Positions 9,445 through 18,621 of a stretch of DNA of 64,000 bases are shown piece after piece. Below the pieces are notes generated by a model, which did not search any database, was not told where the DNA came from, and worked only from the letters and a program-made list of their open reading frames with translations. A program made the position numbers and the translations under genes. The DNA is from Conexibacter sp. SYSU D00693 (lineage in GTDB: Bacteria; Actinomycetota; Thermoleophilia; Solirubrobacterales; Solirubrobacteraceae): positions 2,542,001 through 2,606,000 of the forward strand of contig NZ_CP070950.1 in the NCBI RefSeq assembly GCF_017084525.1, in the 5' to 3' direction. Positions within the stretch are counted from its first letter, which is position 1; the number at the start of each line of letters is the position of its first letter.

Positions 9445-9934
9445 ATCCCAGGGCGACGGGGCGGCCGTCGACGGGGGAGGACTGGACGATCGACGTCGTC
9501 GTCTGCCCGAAGGGGGTGAAGCGGTCGATGAGCTCCTCGAGGTGGTCGACGTCGCGGACGTGCGCGCGCAGGACGAAGCAGTCCTCCCCGGTGATGCGAT
9601 GGCACCAGACGACCTCGGACGACGCGGCCGCGGCCTCGGCGACCTTGGGGATCATCCGCGGCGCCGGGCGCACGCGGACCACGACGCTCAGCGGCCAGCC
9701 GACCGCGCGCGGGTCGACGTCGGCGCGGTAGCCGCGGATGACGCCCGTCGCCTCGAGGCGCGCGAGGCGCTCGGCCACCGCGGGGGCGCTGAGGCCGACG
9801 CGGCGGCCCAGCTCGGCCAGTGACAGGCGGGCGTCGCCCTGCAGCTCGGCCACGAGCTGACGGTTCAGCGGGTCGAGCACGGCGCGGACCTCGGCTTCGC
9901 AGGCATCGCGCGCAGCATGCCGTCGATCGGCCAT
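9443..9934 (-). CDS. Lrp/AsnC-family regulator
   Basis: 163-residue transcriptional regulator: N-terminal winged helix (ELGRRVGLSAPAVAERLARL) and a C-terminal RAM domain that binds amino acids (region about 65-155, with ITGEDCFVLRAHVRD). It diverges from an amino-acid exporter of the RhtA type, a classic arrangement in which an Lrp protein senses the exported amino acid. ATG 9934 fits the family's usual length; the intergenic space is then only 36 bases. Its stop codon lies inside a palindromic element. The ligand is not known. Confidence 0.93.
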   Translation of the reverse strand: MADRRHAARDACEAEVRAVLDPLNRQLVAELQGDARLSLAELGRRVGLSAPAVAERLARLEATGVIRGYRADVDPRAVGWPLSVVVRVRPAPRMIPKVAEAAAASSEVVWCHRITGEDCFVLRAHVRDVDHLEELIDRFTPFGQTTTSIVQSSPVDGRPVALG

Positions 9935-9970
9935 TCCGTCGAGCCGCGCCGCCGTCGAGCCTCTCGGACC

Positions 9971-10798
9971 GTGCCTCCGCAGGGCTGGTTCCTCGTCTCG
10001 GCGACCTTCCACTACCTCGGCCCGGCCTTCGCCGTCCTGCTCTTCGCGCGCCTCGACGTGCTGGGCGTCGCGTGGCTGCGCATCGCCGTCGCGGCGGCGC
10101 TGCTCGCGGCGTGGCGCCGGCCGTGGCGCGCGCTCGCCCAGCTCGACCGCGCCGGGCGCCGGCTGCTGGTCGCCTGGGGCGCCGTGCTGGCGGCCATGAA
10201 CTGCTGCTTCTACCTCGCCATCGACCGCCTTCCCCTCGCCACGGTGGCCGCCGTCGAGTTCGCGCCCGTGGTCGTGCTCGCGGCGCTCGGCGTGCGCAGC
10301 GCACGCAACCTCGCCGCGCTCGTGCTCGCGGTCCCGGGCGTCTACGTCCTCACCGGCGTGCACCTCGAGGGCGAGGCGCTGGGCGTCGCGCTGGCCGCCG
10401 CCAACGCGCTGCTCTTCGCCGCCTACATCGCCCTCGCGCACCGCGCGAGCCGGCTCGCGGCGCTCGACGGCGTCGACGGCCTCGCCGCGTCGATGGTCGT
10501 GGCGACGGTCGCGGTCTCCCCCGTCGCGCTCGCCGACGCGCTCCCCGCGTTCACCGACCCCGTCGCGCTCGCCGCGGGGGCGGGCGTGGCGGTCTGCTCG
10601 TCGGTGGTCCCGTACGTCGCCGACCAGCGCGCGATGGCTGCGCTGTCCCGTGCGGGCTACGCGCTGCTCGTCGCGCTCCTGCCCGCCACCGCCACGGTCA
10701 TCGGCCTCGTCGTCCTCGCGCAGGTCCCGTCGGCCACGGACCTCCTGGGCGTCGGCCTGGTCGTCGCCGGCGTCGCCCTGCACCGCGACGGCGGCTAG
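9971..10798 (+). CDS. EamA/RhtA-like amino-acid exporter
   Basis: 275-residue inner-membrane transporter with about ten predicted membrane helices in two EamA repeats. The stretch YLAIDRLPLATVAAVEF resembles RhtA, the threonine/homoserine exporter, more than general drug/metabolite transporters. GTG 9971 was chosen; an in-frame ATG at 9917 would overlap the start of the divergent regulator and add 18 polar residues before the first helix. It overlaps the stop of the convergent LuxR gene by four bases. Probably controlled by the adjacent Lrp protein. Confidence 0.88.
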   Translation: MPPQGWFLVSATFHYLGPAFAVLLFARLDVLGVAWLRIAVAAALLAAWRRPWRALAQLDRAGRRLLVAWGAVLAAMNCCFYLAIDRLPLATVAAVEFAPVVVLAALGVRSARNLAALVLAVPGVYVLTGVHLEGEALGVALAAANALLFAAYIALAHRASRLAALDGVDGLAASMVVATVAVSPVALADALPAFTDPVALAAGAGVAVCSSVVPYVADQRAMAALSRAGYALLVALLPATATVIGLVVLAQVPSATDLLGVGLVVAGVALHRDGG

Positions 10799-11817
10799 AG
10801 GCCGTCCTGCTGGGCGCGCAGCCAGAACGCCGCGGCCTCGACGCGGTTGGCCGCGCCGAGCTTGCGCAGGACGTGCTTGACGTGGCTCTTGGCCGTCTCG
10901 TCGGCGATGAAGAGCCGCTCGGCGATCTGGGCGTTCGACGCACCGCCGGCCAGCAGGGCGAGCACCTCGCGCTCACGCGGGGACAGCGACGCCACGGGCC
11001 CCTCCTCGAGCTCCGGCGTCGGGCCGCCGAGCAGCGCCTCGGCGGTGCGCATCGCGGCGCTGGGCTCGTCGCCGTGGGAGACGAGCTCGACCCCCGCCTC
11101 GCGGTAGTCGCTGACGACCGCCTGCGCGCGGCGCAGCAGCCGCTGGAGCTCCTCGCCCTGGGCCTGCAGCCGCTCGGCGAGGCGGTTGCGCTCGATGGCC
11201 AGGCCCAGGCCCTCGGCGAACGCCCACAGCGCGTCGCGGTCGACCTCGTCCACCCGCCGCGGCTTGTGGCGGTGGTCGGCGTGCACGAAGCCGATGACGC
11301 GGCCCTCGGGGAGGATCGGCGCGGCGACGTAGGAGTGCGTGTCGTAGACCTCGGCCAGCGGCTTGAACGTCCGCGGGTTGTCCATCACGTCTTGCACGGT
11401 CATCGGGATGCGCCGGCGGACCATCTCGCGCTCGAGCACCTGGTCGCGCAGCTGGAGCGGGAAGCGCCGCGAGAAGGCCAGCAGGCGCTCGGCGGTCGCG
11501 GGGTCGCCGTCGACGTGGAAGCTCTCGGCGATGAGCTCGGGACCGCGCACCTGGTAGACGACGCAGCGGTCGAAGCCGCAGGCGCCGCAGACCTCCTGCG
11601 GAGCGCGGGCGATCAGCCCCTCGACCGTGCGCACCCGGCGCAGCCGGGCCAGCGCCTCGTGCACCGCCGCGAGCGTGTCCAGGCGCCGGCGCAGCTCGAG
11701 CTCGACGCCGCCCTCGGCGCCGCCGGACGGCGTGCCGGCGTCGTCGGCGGGCGGCCACGGGGGCAGGCGCGCCATCGCGGCGGCGAGCTCCTCGCGCAGC
11801 GTCGCGGTCTCGACCAC
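10795..11817 (-). CDS. GAF-domain LuxR-type regulator
   Basis: 340 residues: a Pro-rich start, a helical segment, a GAF domain (about 60-210, with VCGACGFDRCVVYQV and APILPEGRVIGFVHADH), a coiled-coil stretch, and a C-terminal LuxR helix-turn-helix with LSPREREVLALLAGG and SHVKHVLRKLGA. It should couple a small ligand or redox signal to transcription; the paired Cys in the GAF domain are possible redox or metal ligands. It starts with GTG (11817) and lies 9 bases after the nitrilase gene on the same strand, so it may be the last gene of that operon. Confidence 0.92.
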   Translation of the reverse strand: MVETATLREELAAAMARLPPWPPADDAGTPSGGAEGGVELELRRRLDTLAAVHEALARLRRVRTVEGLIARAPQEVCGACGFDRCVVYQVRGPELIAESFHVDGDPATAERLLAFSRRFPLQLRDQVLEREMVRRRIPMTVQDVMDNPRTFKPLAEVYDTHSYVAAPILPEGRVIGFVHADHRHKPRRVDEVDRDALWAFAEGLGLAIERNRLAERLQAQGEELQRLLRRAQAVVSDYREAGVELVSHGDEPSAAMRTAEALLGGPTPELEEGPVASLSPREREVLALLAGGASNAQIAERLFIADETAKSHVKHVLRKLGAANRVEAAAFWLRAQQDGL

Positions 11818-11826
11818 GAAGCGACG

Positions 11827-12861
11827 CTAGACCATCGCCGCGCGCTCGTGGGCCGGGTCGTCGGTGAGCGGCGGGGCCTGCGCGGCGGGGACGTGGGCCG
11901 GCAGGTCCGGCCCCGGCCGCCAGGCGTTGCGGCCGAGCCGCGCGCGCAGCGCCCGCTGCGCCCTGCCGTGCGCGTTGCCCACGTGCCAGACGAGGTGCGC
12001 GCTCAGCGGGAACGAGGCGTTCCAGAACGTCCGCGGCGCGGGGTCTCGCGGCGCCGGCTCGGCCAGCTCGACCTCGGCGGCGACGTAGCCCTCGCCGTCG
12101 GCGTAGGCCATCCGCGCCAGCGGCAGGCCGTCGGCGTCGCAGACCTGCGTCTCGCCGAGCATCCGCGTGCGCCACCGAACCCCCGGCGCCATCGGCGTGG
12201 CCATGTCGAGCTCCCCGACGTGCGAGGGCTGGGCGACGGGCACGCCGAGCATCCGCGCGACGCGCCCCGGCAGCTCTCGCGCGTACTGCACGAGGAGCTC
12301 CTCGTCGCGGGCGAACCACGGCCGCGTGAGCGGCCAGCTCGGGTACGAGAGGAAGTGCATCCCGCCGCCGAGCAGGCGGACGCGGCCGCGCAGGCGCTCG
12401 ACGGTCCGGGTCCTGCCCCACTCCCAGCCGCACGCCAGGCCGATCGGCCCGAGCGCGGTCTGCGCGACCCCGTCGTCGCCGGGCACGCCGGGGCTCGAGT
12501 ACGCGTTCTCCCAGAACGACGGCAGGTCCTTGTCGTGCAGGTGGATCGCGCCGTCGGGCTCGCACAGCGCGTAGGTCCCGCGGACCTCGTCGCCACGCAC
12601 CGCCAGGAAGCCGCCGCCGACGAGGCAGCCGTGCTCGCGGGCCAGGCGGCGCAGGACCTCCAGCGGCGCGCCGAGCAGCGGCCGGGCGACGTGGTGCATC
12701 TGCGGGCCGTAGGCGTTGGGGGAGGTCATCGCCTCGGGCAGGAAGACCGCGTCCGGCTGGTGCTCGCGCGCGGCCTGGCGCACGAGGTCCTCGACGCGGC
12801 GCAGGTTGTGCTCGACCTCGCCGAGGCGCAGCCGCGGCTGGATCGCGACGACCCTGGTCAT
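11827..12861 (-). CDS. Nitrilase-superfamily amidohydrolase, catalytic residues intact
   Basis: 344-residue carbon-nitrogen hydrolase. The Glu-Lys-Cys triad is complete: E43 (FLPEAM), K111 (HLHDKDLPS) and C144 (GLACGWEWG). Such enzymes cleave nitriles, amides or carbamates through a thioester on the Cys. The ATG overlaps the stop of the acyl-CoA-dehydrogenase-like gene by four bases (ATGA). A close paralogue lies at 16101 on the other strand, in a mirror-image arrangement with another flavoprotein, and lacks the Cys. The similarity is high over the whole length, so the two arose by duplication. The substrate is unknown. Confidence 0.93.
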   Translation of the reverse strand: MTRVVAIQPRLRLGEVEHNLRRVEDLVRQAAREHQPDAVFLPEAMTSPNAYGPQMHHVARPLLGAPLEVLRRLAREHGCLVGGGFLAVRGDEVRGTYALCEPDGAIHLHDKDLPSFWENAYSSPGVPGDDGVAQTALGPIGLACGWEWGRTRTVERLRGRVRLLGGGMHFLSYPSWPLTRPWFARDEELLVQYARELPGRVARMLGVPVAQPSHVGELDMATPMAPGVRWRTRMLGETQVCDADGLPLARMAYADGEGYVAAEVELAEPAPRDPAPRTFWNASFPLSAHLVWHVGNAHGRAQRALRARLGRNAWRPGPDLPAHVPAAQAPPLTDDPAHERAAMV

Positions 12862-14519
12862 GCCGCCTCCCGCTGCGGCGCGGCGCGGTCGACGATCGCC
12901 TGGACGTCGAGCCCGCGCGGCAGCGCGCCGGCCATGCCGGGGTCGCCGTCACCGAGGCGCGTGGCGCAGAACGCGTCGGCGACGAAGGACGGCGCGTGGC
13001 GCACGAGCTGCGCCGCCTGGAAGCAGCGGGCCAGCCGGCCGGCGACCTCGCGGGCGCGGGCCTCCTCGAGGCCGCCGTCGGTGCGCAGGTCGTCGCGCAG
13101 CGCGTCGACCGCCGCGTCGAGGCGACGGCTGGCGCCGCGGGCGCGGTCGAGCTCGTCGACCACCGCCTGCGCGGACTCCGGCTCGCGCGCCAGCGCGCGG
13201 ACGACGTCGAGCGCCTGGACGTTGCCCGAGCCCTCCCAGACCGACATGAGCGGCGCCTCCCGGTAGGCGCGCGGCAGCCGGGACTCCTCGACGTAGCCGA
13301 AGCCGCCGAGGCACTCGAGCGCCTCGCCGAGGTGGGCCGGGGCGCGCTTGCACACCCAGAGCTTCAGGGCCGGCAGCGCGAGGCGGCGCAGCGCGGCGGC
13401 GGTCGCATCGCCGCGCGCGGCGTCCTCCGCGGCGCGGGCGAGCGCGAGGCCCGACCACGCCGCGGCCTCGCTCTCGAGCGCGAGGTCGGCGAGGACCGCC
13501 GTCATCGCCGGCTGGTCCACCAGCCGGCGGCCGAACGCGCTGCGATGCGTGCACCAGTGGATCGCCTCGGACGTCCCGAGGCGCATCACGGCGGCCGAGC
13601 CGAGCACGCAGTCCAGGCGCGTGCCGGCGATCATCCGCATGATCGCCCGGACGCCGTGGCCGGCCTCGCCGACGAGCTGGGCCTCGGCGTCGCGCAGCTC
13701 GACCTCGGCGGTCGGGTTCGAGCGGTTGCCCAGCTTGTCCTTGAGCCGGTCGATGCGCATCCCGTTGCGCGAGCCGTCCGCCCGCCGTCGCGGGACGAGC
13801 AGGCAGCTCAGCCCCTCGCCGGTCTGGGCCAGCACGAAGAGGGCGTCGGACTGCACCGCCGAGACGAACCACTTCTCGCCGGTGACGCGCCAGGCCCCGT
13901 CGCCCTCGTGGACGGCCGTCGTCGTGCAGCGCCGGACGTCCGAGCCGCCAGCACGCTCGGTCAGCGCCATGCCGACCAGCGCGCCCTCCTTCTCGTGCGC
14001 GGGCAGCGGGCGGGTGTCGTAGCGCCCGCTCGTGACGAGCGGGACCCAGGTCGCCGCGACGTCGTCGTCCAGGCGCAGCGCCGGGACCGAGGCGCACGTC
14101 ATGGCGATCGGGCACGTCACTCCCGCCTCGGCCTGGGCGATGGCGATGAACCCGGCCGCGCGCGCGACGTGCGCGCCGGGTCGCTCGTCGGCCCACACGC
14201 CGCCCGCGACGCCCGCCTCGACGGCGAGGCGCAGCACGCGGTGCCACGACGGGTGGAAGGCGATGTCGTCGACGCGCGCGCCGGAGCGGTCGTAGGGCAC
14301 GTGCCGGGGCGGATGCTCGTTGGCGTCGAAGCCGGCGTCGAGCAGCGCCGTGCTGCCCGCGCGAGCGCCCAGCTCGCGCAGCGCCGGCTCGTGCGCGGCG
14401 GCGCCGTGGGCACGCAGCGCGTCGACGAGGGCGAGGTCCGAGCCGACGAGGTCGAGGCCGGCCAGGCGCGGGACCTGGTCGCCGGCGGCGTCCACAGGCA
14501 GGGGCGCGGTGGCGGTCAT
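12858..14519 (-). CDS. AidB-like acyl-CoA dehydrogenase family flavoprotein
   Basis: 553-residue flavoprotein with the three-domain acyl-CoA dehydrogenase fold. It is longer than ordinary family members and most like AidB: the stretch GFGYVEESRLPRAYREAP and the following WEGSGN are typical, as is the N-terminal region before ALTERAGGSDV. AidB in E. coli belongs to the response to DNA alkylation and binds DNA; that role should not be transferred automatically. The ATG at 14519 leaves TTGGAT six bases upstream, and an upstream in-frame ATG adds 12 basic residues. Coupled to the downstream nitrilase gene. Confidence 0.9.
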   Translation of the reverse strand: MTATAPLPVDAAGDQVPRLAGLDLVGSDLALVDALRAHGAAAHEPALRELGARAGSTALLDAGFDANEHPPRHVPYDRSGARVDDIAFHPSWHRVLRLAVEAGVAGGVWADERPGAHVARAAGFIAIAQAEAGVTCPIAMTCASVPALRLDDDVAATWVPLVTSGRYDTRPLPAHEKEGALVGMALTERAGGSDVRRCTTTAVHEGDGAWRVTGEKWFVSAVQSDALFVLAQTGEGLSCLLVPRRRADGSRNGMRIDRLKDKLGNRSNPTAEVELRDAEAQLVGEAGHGVRAIMRMIAGTRLDCVLGSAAVMRLGTSEAIHWCTHRSAFGRRLVDQPAMTAVLADLALESEAAAWSGLALARAAEDAARGDATAAALRRLALPALKLWVCKRAPAHLGEALECLGGFGYVEESRLPRAYREAPLMSVWEGSGNVQALDVVRALAREPESAQAVVDELDRARGASRRLDAAVDALRDDLRTDGGLEEARAREVAGRLARCFQAAQLVRHAPSFVADAFCATRLGDGDPGMAGALPRGLDVQAIVDRAAPQREAA

Positions 14520-14622
14520 GGAGCGATCCAACCCGCGGCGCGGGCGCCGGGGCAAGGCGGTTCACCACCCCGGGGCACGACTTCCCCCCCGCGGGGTGAT
14601 GCGACGGCGCGCAGGGCGCCCG

Positions 14623-14628
14623 TACGGT
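14623..14628 (+). promoter_or_regulatory. Leaderless -10 element
   Basis: TACGGT, six bases before ATG 14635. No Shine-Dalgarno precedes that ATG. Confidence 0.55.
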
Positions 14629-14634
14629 CGCCCC

Positions 14635-16104
14635 ATGGCCGCCCCGACCGCCCGCCGCGCCGTCCCCGAGACCGTCGACGTCGTCGTCGCCGGCGCCCGC
14701 TGCGCGGGCTCCGCGGCCGCGATCGCCCTGGCCCGCGCGGGCCGGCGCGTCGTCGTCGTGGACCGCGCGCACTTCCCCTCGGACACGCTCTCGACGCACG
14801 TGAACTTCCCGTCCGCCGTCGCCGAGATCGACAAGCTCGGCGCGCTGGACCGCGTGCTGGCGTGCGACCCGCCGCGGGCGCACCACGGCATGGTCGAGGC
14901 GGCGGGCGTGCGCTGCCTCGAGCGCTTCGCGACGGTCGACGGGATCGACTTCGGCATCTGCGTGCCGCGCCCGCACTTCGACCACGCGCTGGTGCAGACG
15001 GCGCGCGAGGCGGGCGCGGAGGTGCGCGAGCGCACGAGCCTCGAGGAGGTCCTGTGGCGCGACGGCCGCGTCGCCGGCGTCGTCGTGCGCGACGCCGAGG
15101 GCGAGCGGCGGGAGATCCGTTGCAAGCTCCTCGTCGGCGCCGACGGCCGGCGCTCGACCGTCGCGCGGCTCGTCGGGGCGGCGCGGCCCTACCGCGGCTC
15201 GCGCAACGGGCGCGGCTGCGCGTTCTTCACCATGGACGACCCGCAGCTCGGCACGGCGTGGCGCGACCGGCTCGTGCAGTTCCGGGCCGAGGAGACCCAC
15301 GCCCTGGTCTTCCCGTGCCCGGACGACCGGGTCCTGTGCCTCTTCATGGGCCCGGCGGCCGACGTCGCGCGGTTCCGCAAGGACCCCGACGGGATGTGGG
15401 AGCGGATGCTCGACGAGCTGCCCGCGGTGCGCGAGCGCCTGGGTGGCGCGACGAACCGCTCCAAGCTGCGCTCGACGGCCGACACGGTCGCGTTCTTCCG
15501 CCGCTCGAGCGGCCCGGGATGGGCGCTGGCGGGCGACGCCGGCCACTTCAAGGACCCGATCATCGGCCAGGGGATGCGCGACGCGATGCGCTTCGGCCGG
15601 CTGCTCGGCGAGGGCGTGGCGCCCGTGCTCGACGACGCCCGGGCGCTCGACGCCGCGGCGGTCGCCGTCGAGGCGCGGCGCGACCGCGAGTGCCTGCCGA
15701 CCTACCACTGGGGCAACCGCGAGTCGCGCGTCTTCTCCGTGTCGCCCCTCGTGCAGGAGGTGCTGCGCGGCTGGGACGGCGCCGACCCGCCGCGGCTGCT
15801 CGAGATGTTCGACCGCGTCACCGAGCCGCACCGGGCGCTGAACCCGCTCGTCGGGGCTCGCGCGATGGCCCGTGCCGCGCTGCGCCCCGGCGTCGACCGG
15901 CGCGCGCTCGCCGCGGAGGTCCTCGAGGAGCTGCGCCTCGACCTCGACGTCTGGCGCGAGCAGCGCCGCGGAGGGTTCCGGGTGGCGAAGCCCACGCGCG
16001 ACGAGCGCCGCGACTGGGTCTGGCCGCCGGCGGAGCGCTCGGCGCCCCGGCCGCAGCCGGCCGCCGCGGACGAGGCCGCGCCCGCCGAGGTGGTGGCGGC
16101 GTGA
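14635..16104 (+). CDS. FAD-dependent monooxygenase/reductase
   Basis: 489-residue flavoprotein of the p-hydroxybenzoate hydroxylase/geranylgeranyl-reductase superfamily. FAD motifs: N-terminal GARCAG within VVVAGARCAGSAAAIAL, the DG motif LLVGADGRRSTVARL (about 165-180), and GDAGHFKDPIIGQGM (about 302-316), which binds the FAD pyrophosphate. The substrate pocket is not recognisable. The gene is divergent from the AidB-like gene and coupled to the inactive-looking nitrilase by a GTGA overlap. The C-terminal 25 residues are a disordered Pro/Ala tail. It probably oxidises a small organic substrate with NAD(P)H and oxygen. Confidence 0.92.
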   Translation: MAAPTARRAVPETVDVVVAGARCAGSAAAIALARAGRRVVVVDRAHFPSDTLSTHVNFPSAVAEIDKLGALDRVLACDPPRAHHGMVEAAGVRCLERFATVDGIDFGICVPRPHFDHALVQTAREAGAEVRERTSLEEVLWRDGRVAGVVVRDAEGERREIRCKLLVGADGRRSTVARLVGAARPYRGSRNGRGCAFFTMDDPQLGTAWRDRLVQFRAEETHALVFPCPDDRVLCLFMGPAADVARFRKDPDGMWERMLDELPAVRERLGGATNRSKLRSTADTVAFFRRSSGPGWALAGDAGHFKDPIIGQGMRDAMRFGRLLGEGVAPVLDDARALDAAAVAVEARRDRECLPTYHWGNRESRVFSVSPLVQEVLRGWDGADPPRLLEMFDRVTEPHRALNPLVGARAMARAALRPGVDRRALAAEVLEELRLDLDVWREQRRGGFRVAKPTRDERRDWVWPPAERSAPRPQPAAADEAAPAEVVAA

Positions 16105-17165
16105 GCAGCGGGCCGCAGACGCGCCGCGTCGTCGCCGTCCAGCTCGCGGTGGAGCTCGGCGAGGTCGAGCGCAACCTGCGCCACGTCCGCGACGTCGTCG
16201 GCCAGGCGGTGCGCGAGCACGCGCCGGACATGGTCTTCCTGCCCGAGAGCGCGAACACGCCGAACGTCCACCACCCGGCGATGCGCCGCACGACCGAGGC
16301 GGTGGCGGGCGAGACGCTCGCGACGCTGCGGCGCCTCGCGCGCGACCACGGCTGCGTCGTCGGCGGCGGGTTCCTGGCGGTGCGCGGCGGCGACGCGTAC
16401 GGGACCTACGCGGTCTGCGAGCCCGACGGAGCCGTCCACCTGCACGACAAGGACCAGCCGTCGATGTGGGAGAACCACAGCTCCCGCGGCGGCGACGACC
16501 CCGGCATCGCCGACACCGCGCACGGGCCGATCGGCGTGGCCAACGGCTTCGAGTGGCTGCGCAGCCGGACGGCTGCACGGGTTCGCGGGCGGGTCCGGCT
16601 CATGGCCGGCGGCATGTGCTTCCCGTCGTTCCCGAAGTGGGCGGTCACCGCGCCGTGGTTCTGGCGGCGCGAGCACGCGACGATGGTCGAGCTCGCCCGC
16701 GAGACGCCGCCGCGGATGGCCAGGGTCCTCGGCGTCCCGTGCGTGCATCCCTCGCACGTCGGCGAGGTGACGATGCGGACGCCCTTCGCGCCGGGGGTCC
16801 CGTGGCCGACGGAGATGCTCGGCGAGACCCAGGTCTGCGACGCGTCGGGACAGACGCTGGGGCGGCTGTCGTTCGCCGACGGCGAGGGCTGGGTCTGCGC
16901 CGACGTCGACTGGGTCGAGCCGTCCGCGGCGCGGCCCGAGAACCCGGTGCCCGAGCACTTCTGGATGCCGGTCCTCCCCTGGACCGTGCACGCCGTCTGG
17001 TACGCGACGAACGCCGCCGGGCGCGCGGGCTACGCGCTGCGCAAGCGCCGCGGGGACTTCCCGTGGCAGGCCTGGCCGCCGGAGGTCCGGGAGGCCGACC
17101 TCCCGGACTGCGTCCCGGCCGGGATGCTCGCCCTGGACGGCGAGGTGCCCCAGCCCGTGGCGTGA
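16101..17165 (+). CDS. Nitrilase-superfamily protein with Asn in place of the catalytic Cys
   Basis: 354 residues, strongly similar over the full length to the gene at 11827. Glu (E49 in FLPESAN) and Lys (K117 in HLHDKDQPS) of the triad are conserved, but the nucleophile position reads Asn: GVANGFEWL, N148, codon AAC at 16542-16544, where the paralogue has GLACGWEWG. Without Cys the usual thioester chemistry is impossible, so this is either a pseudoenzyme that binds the same ligand, a subunit of a mixed oligomer, or an enzyme with altered chemistry. Frame and codon use are intact. It starts with GTG inside the stop of the FAD gene. Confidence 0.93.
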   Translation: MSSGPQTRRVVAVQLAVELGEVERNLRHVRDVVGQAVREHAPDMVFLPESANTPNVHHPAMRRTTEAVAGETLATLRRLARDHGCVVGGGFLAVRGGDAYGTYAVCEPDGAVHLHDKDQPSMWENHSSRGGDDPGIADTAHGPIGVANGFEWLRSRTAARVRGRVRLMAGGMCFPSFPKWAVTAPWFWRREHATMVELARETPPRMARVLGVPCVHPSHVGEVTMRTPFAPGVPWPTEMLGETQVCDASGQTLGRLSFADGEGWVCADVDWVEPSAARPENPVPEHFWMPVLPWTVHAVWYATNAAGRAGYALRKRRGDFPWQAWPPEVREADLPDCVPAGMLALDGEVPQPVA

Positions 17166-17167
17166 AC

Positions 17168-17184
17168 GGTGCCTGGCACCTTTC
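17168..17184. repeat. Palindromic element, GGTGCC-T-GGCACC type
   Basis: GGTGCC-T-GGCACC followed by TTTC. On the minus strand the stop codon TGA of the purine permease (17185-17183) continues into AAAGGTGCCAGGCACC, exactly as at 9426. It also lies three bases after the stop of the nitrilase-like gene on the plus strand, so it separates two convergent genes and could act as a terminator hairpin. Confidence 0.85.
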
Positions 17185-18577
17185 AGAAGACGTTCACCGA
17201 CAGCCAGTCCTCGGCGAAGAAGGCGAGGAACATCGGCACCAGGACCCACATGATCGGGTGGACCTGGCGGGCGCGTCCGGCCGCCGTCATGGCGACGACG
17301 TGGCCGAGGACGCCGAGGCCGATGCCGGCGGCGATCGAGAAGGTCAGCGGGATGCCGGCGATGATGAGGAACGCCGGGACCGCGTCCTGGACGTCGCCCC
17401 AGTCGATCGCCTGGACCAGGCGCGTCATGAGGAAGCCGACCATGACGAGCGCCGGCGCGATGGCCGGCACGACCGTGGTGTCGCCGACGTAGGGCACCGA
17501 CTGGCCGATGACCGTGATGAGCGGGACGAACGGGATGGCCAGGAGGAACAGGCCGGCGGTCACCAGCGACGCCAGGCCCGTGCGCGCGCCCTCCGAGACG
17601 CCGGCGCCCGACTCGACGTAGGTCGTGACGCTCGACGCGCCGGCCGCGCCGCCGAGCACCGCGGCGCCCGAGTCGACGAGCAGCACGCGGCGCATCTCGG
17701 GCAGCTCGCCCTGCGCGTCGTCGAGCTTGCCGGCGCGCCCGAGCGAGACGGCCGTCCCGATCGTGTCGAAGAAGTCCGTCATGAACAGCGCGAAGATCAC
17801 GGGGACCAGCGCCCAGGTCAGCGCGTCGGCGAGGTTGTCGGGGTCCAGCGCGTCGCCGATGGTCGAGAACTGGTCGCTGCCGGGCCAGTCGGCGACGGCG
17901 TCCGGGCCGTCGAGCACGCCGAAGACGAGGCCGAGCACGGTGCTGGTCGCGATGCCGGCGAGGATCGAGCCGCGGATGCCGCGCACCGTCATGGCGGTCG
18001 CGACGAAGATCCCGGCCAGCGCGATGAGCGGCGGGCCCGCGGTGAGGTCGCCGAGGCCGACGCCGGTCGCCGGGTTGTTCACGACGATGCCGCCGTCGCG
18101 CAGGCCGACGAAGCAGATGAAGAGGCCGATGCCGACGCCGATCGCGAGCTTCATCGAGGTCGGGACCGCGCGGACGACCGCCTCGCGCAGCCCGGCCAGG
18201 ACGAGCGCCACGGCGATGAGGCCCTCGATGACGACGCACGCCATCCCGACCTCCCAGGGCACCTGGCGCCCGAGGATGATGTCGAACGCGACGACGGCGT
18301 TGATGCCCAGGCCGCTGGCCAGCGCGAAGGGGTACGTGCTGAGCAGGCCCATCGCGGCGGTCGCGACGGCGGCGGCGAGCGCGGTCGCCACGACCACGGC
18401 GCCGAAGGGCAGCCCTGCCTGCGAGAGGATCGCCGGGTTGACGACGAGGATGTAGCTCATCGTCAGGAAGGTCGCGACGCCGCCGAGGACCTCGGTCCTG
18501 ACGGTGCTGCCCCGCTCGCGGATCGGGAACATCCGCTCGAAGATGCCCGGCTCACCCGGGGTCACGCTGGCGCTCAC
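17183..18577 (-). CDS. AzgA/PbuG-like purine permease
   Basis: 464-residue transporter of the NCS2 family, subgroup for adenine, guanine and hypoxanthine. Thirteen or so membrane helices; typical stretches include [16 protein letters not shown] near the N-terminus, [16 protein letters not shown] and the signature [17 protein letters not shown]. It diverges from a hypoxanthine phosphoribosyltransferase gene 44 bases away, forming an uptake-plus-salvage pair. The start is GTG 18577. Confidence 0.94.
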   Translation of the reverse strand: MSASVTPGEPGIFERMFPIRERGSTVRTEVLGGVATFLTMSYILVVNPAILSQAGLPFGAVVVATALAAAVATAAMGLLSTYPFALASGLGINAVVAFDIILGRQVPWEVGMACVVIEGLIAVALVLAGLREAVVRAVPTSMKLAIGVGIGLFICFVGLRDGGIVVNNPATGVGLGDLTAGPPLIALAGIFVATAMTVRGIRGSILAGIATSTVLGLVFGVLDGPDAVADWPGSDQFSTIGDALDPDNLADALTWALVPVIFALFMTDFFDTIGTAVSLGRAGKLDDAQGELPEMRRVLLVDSGAAVLGGAAGASSVTTYVESGAGVSEGARTGLASLVTAGLFLLAIPFVPLITVIGQSVPYVGDTTVVPAIAPALVMVGFLMTRLVQAIDWGDVQDAVPAFLIIAGIPLTFSIAAGIGLGVLGHVVAMTAAGRARQVHPIMWVLVPMFLAFFAEDWLSVNVF

Positions 18578-18608
18578 GCGCGGGAACGCTAGGGCACGGC
18601 GCGGGCTC

Positions 18609-18614
18609 TAGGCT
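18609..18614 (+). promoter_or_regulatory. Leaderless -10 element
   Basis: TAGGCT, seven bases before the ATG of the hypoxanthine phosphoribosyltransferase gene. Confidence 0.55.
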
Positions 18615-18621
18615 CGTCCCG

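Noticed and set aside
12996-17165. A 1389-codon plus-strand open frame across four genes
   Set aside because: Only the last 354 codons are real (the nitrilase-like protein). The rest is antisense or out of frame to clear genes.
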